Under the pieces are notes generated by a model. That model saw nothing but the letters and a program-made list of their open reading frames with translations, was not told where the DNA came from and searched no databases. The position numbers and the translations under genes were made by a program. From contig NZ_CP014206.1 in NCBI RefSeq assembly GCF_001563225.1, positions 1,116,001-1,180,000 of the forward strand: 64,000 bases of DNA, given 5' to 3'. The DNA is from Pseudodesulfovibrio indicus (GTDB lineage Bacteria > Desulfobacterota > Desulfovibrionia > Desulfovibrionales > Desulfovibrionaceae). Below are positions 62,613-64,000 of the stretch, piece after piece (the stretch's first letter is position 1; every line of letters begins with the position of its first letter).

Positions 62613-63269
62613 ATGTACGTCGGACTGAAAATGCTTCGTGACTTCGTCACCGTCACCCCCCAGACCCTGGTCAAGGATGCTCAGAAGCAGCTTGACGACA
62701 GCAAGCTGTGGATGTTGCTGGTGGTGGACGACACGGGCAAATTGGTCGGCTATGTCCGCAAGGAGGACATCATGGCCGCCCTGCCGAGCATCATGACTTC
62801 CCTGGAAAAGCACGAGATCAACTACCTCATGAGCAAACTCACGGTGGAGAAAATCTACCGCACCGACATCAAGACCGTGGCCCCGGAGACCGAGATCGAG
62901 GGCGCCGCGGACATGATGTTCGAGATGAACCTGGCCGGACTGGCCGTGGTCGGCGCCGAGGGCGAGCTCATCGGGTACATCAACCGCAGCGTCATGCTCG
63001 ACGTGCTTGCCGAGGAGATGGGCTACCGCGAGGGCGGCAGCCGCCTGACCCTGGAGGTCGAGGACCGTTCCGGCGTTCTCTACGAGGTCGCGGGGGTCAT
63101 CGCCAACATGAAGATATCCATCATCTCCACCGGCACCTTCTTCTTTAACGGACGCAGGATAGTGGTCGTCCGCATAGATACCGAAGACCCGTCCACGGTC
63201 GCCACGGCGCTCAAGGACAGGGGTTACAAACTGGTCGCCCCCGAAGATTTCGAAGGGGAGTGGACCTAA
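62613..63269 (+). CDS. CBS-domain pair / ACT-domain regulator protein
   Basis: A 218-residue soluble protein with two CBS motifs (about 1-60 and 75-140; FVTVTPQTLVKDAQKQL and IKTVAPETEIEGAADMMFEMNLAGLAVV) and a C-terminal ACT domain (about 145-215; RLTLEVEDRSGVLYEVAGVIANMKI). CBS domains bind adenosine ligands, ACT domains amino acids; such proteins are often regulators of branched-chain or other amino-acid metabolism. AAGGAGG is 7 nt upstream. It lies 113 nt before a LivG-type ABC ATPase, so a role in amino-acid uptake control is plausible. Confidence 0.9.
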   Translation: MYVGLKMLRDFVTVTPQTLVKDAQKQLDDSKLWMLLVVDDTGKLVGYVRKEDIMAALPSIMTSLEKHEINYLMSKLTVEKIYRTDIKTVAPETEIEGAADMMFEMNLAGLAVVGAEGELIGYINRSVMLDVLAEEMGYREGGSRLTLEVEDRSGVLYEVAGVIANMKISIISTGTFFFNGRRIVVVRIDTEDPSTVATALKDRGYKLVAPEDFEGEWT

Positions 63270-63382
63270 GAGTCCGTCCGGCCATCCGGCAGCATATGGA
63301 CCCGGCGGTGTTTCGACATTCACCGACGGGCCGTGCAAACGTCGTCTGAGACGGCGGGCTTCAAGACCATAATGGAACGATT

Positions 63383-64000
63383 ATGGCCTATCTTGACGTC
63401 AGCGACGTAACGCTCACTTTCAAGGGCATCGCCGCTCTCCTGGGCGTGTCCTTCTCCGTGGAGCAGGGGACCATCGCGTCCCTCATCGGTCCCAACGGGG
63501 CCGGCAAGACCTCCATGCTCAACTGCATCAGCGGCCGCTACATGCCCGACGGTGGCGCGCGCGGACCGTGTTCCATCTCGCTGGACGGTGAAAACCTGCT
63601 CTCCCTGCCCGCGCACAAGCGCACGGAGCTGGGGCTTTCGCGCACCTTCCAGAACATCGCCCTGTTCAAGGGCCTCTCCGTACTCGACAACCTGATGGTC
63701 GGGCGGCACAGCCAGATCAACTACGGGTTGCTCTCCTCCATCCTCTATTTCGGCCGGACCCTGCGCACCGAGCGCAAACACCGCCGCCGGGTGGAGGACG
63801 TGATCGACTTCCTGAACCTCTCGCCCTACCGGCACCAGCACGCCGGGCGACTACCCTACGGGGTGCAGAAACGGGTGGAGCTGGGCCGCGCCCTGGCGGC
63901 GGAGCCCAAGCTCATCCTGCTGGACGAGCCCATGGCCGGCATGAACCTCGAGGAAACCGAGGACATGGCCCGATATATCCTGGACATAGCCGAGGAATGG
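63383..64000 (+). CDS. livG: Branched-chain amino-acid ABC transporter ATPase (LivG-type), 3' end outside window
   Basis: The first 206 codons of an ABC ATPase: Walker A IGPNGAGKTS, GLSRTFQNIALFKGLSVLDNLMVGRH (the LivG-specific RTFQ segment), signature PYGVQKRVELGRAL and Walker B LILLDEPMAGMN. The frame is open to the window end, so about 50 residues are missing. The start ATG 63383 has a weak GGAAC ribosome site. Energises high-affinity uptake of branched-chain amino acids; permease and binding protein genes are presumably further right. Preceded by the CBS-ACT regulator. Confidence 0.92.
   Translation, partial: MAYLDVSDVTLTFKGIAALLGVSFSVEQGTIASLIGPNGAGKTSMLNCISGRYMPDGGARGPCSISLDGENLLSLPAHKRTELGLSRTFQNIALFKGLSVLDNLMVGRHSQINYGLLSSILYFGRTLRTERKHRRRVEDVIDFLNLSPYRHQHAGRLPYGVQKRVELGRALAAEPKLILLDEPMAGMNLEETEDMARYILDIAEEW

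Noticed and set aside
1-64000. tRNA or rRNA genes
   Set aside because: Gaps were read for T-loop (GGTTCGA) cloverleaf and rRNA-like sequence; none supported by eye. A dedicated search would settle it.

Overview
The window is GC-rich, densely coded bacterial DNA that reads as a sulfate-reducer-type deltaproteobacterium (Desulfovibrionaceae; Desulfovibrio or Pseudodesulfovibrio-like). The evidence is a complete anaerobe oxygen-defence cluster (PerR, rubrerythrin, desulfoferrodoxin, rubredoxins, rubredoxin:oxygen oxidoreductase), a chemoreceptor with a c-type haem motif next to a multihaem cytochrome, hydrogenase maturation genes hypAB, NifX-like and Mrp proteins beside a sigma-54 activator, and many GC-rich intergenic repeats. 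No rRNA, tRNA, CRISPR array, transposase or phage gene was recognised.

Layout: 1-5 kb holds a 5'-truncated purL, a four-haem cytochrome and a haem chemoreceptor. 5-8.8 kb is the oxygen/peroxide defence cluster, where perR and rbr share a promoter/operator architecture. 9-12 kb has ywbE/yaiI, a secreted unknown and a VWA-OmpA protein. 12-18.6 kb is a tight envelope/repair run (hldD, lptD, mutL, alr). 18.8-22.8 kb is a phosphate module (Pho box, PhoR-like kinase, Pit transporter, DUF47). 23-24.6 kb is a Fur-box-preceded TPR/HD-GYP pair. 25-29.2 kb has mrp, a NifX-like gene, a sigma-54 activator with its apparent -24/-12 promoter and three copies of a palindromic site, then hypAB. 29.7-30.7 kb is an FMN riboswitch and ribB. 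31-37.6 kb carries ilvD, a solute-binding protein, a second chemoreceptor and an aminotransferase. 37.6-39.2 kb is a gene-free repeat region. 39.2-45.8 kb has sppA, an EF-hand protein, cobS with DUF62 and YitT genes, a lone PocR-domain protein and a hipBA-like pair. 45.9-54.8 kb has lepA-lepB, a LytTR two-component system beside a CstA-type transporter, then mlaA with an alpha/beta hydrolase. 54.9-64 kb has a molybdopterin oxidoreductase, a CobD-CobQ fusion, a diguanylate cyclase, a CBS-ACT protein and the start of a LivG-type ABC ATPase.

The most notable points are: (1) the palindrome GGGCGAA-N3-TTCGCC, present twice upstream of a sigma-54 promoter and once upstream of the activator gene; (2) a rubredoxin-like/rubredoxin in-frame fusion whose linker still contains a Shine-Dalgarno and start codon; (3) at least four families of intergenic repeats, several arranged as inverted pairs or tandem units; (4) a CobD-CobQ fusion protein; and (5) helical-phase direct repeats upstream of cstA and of the CBS-ACT gene.
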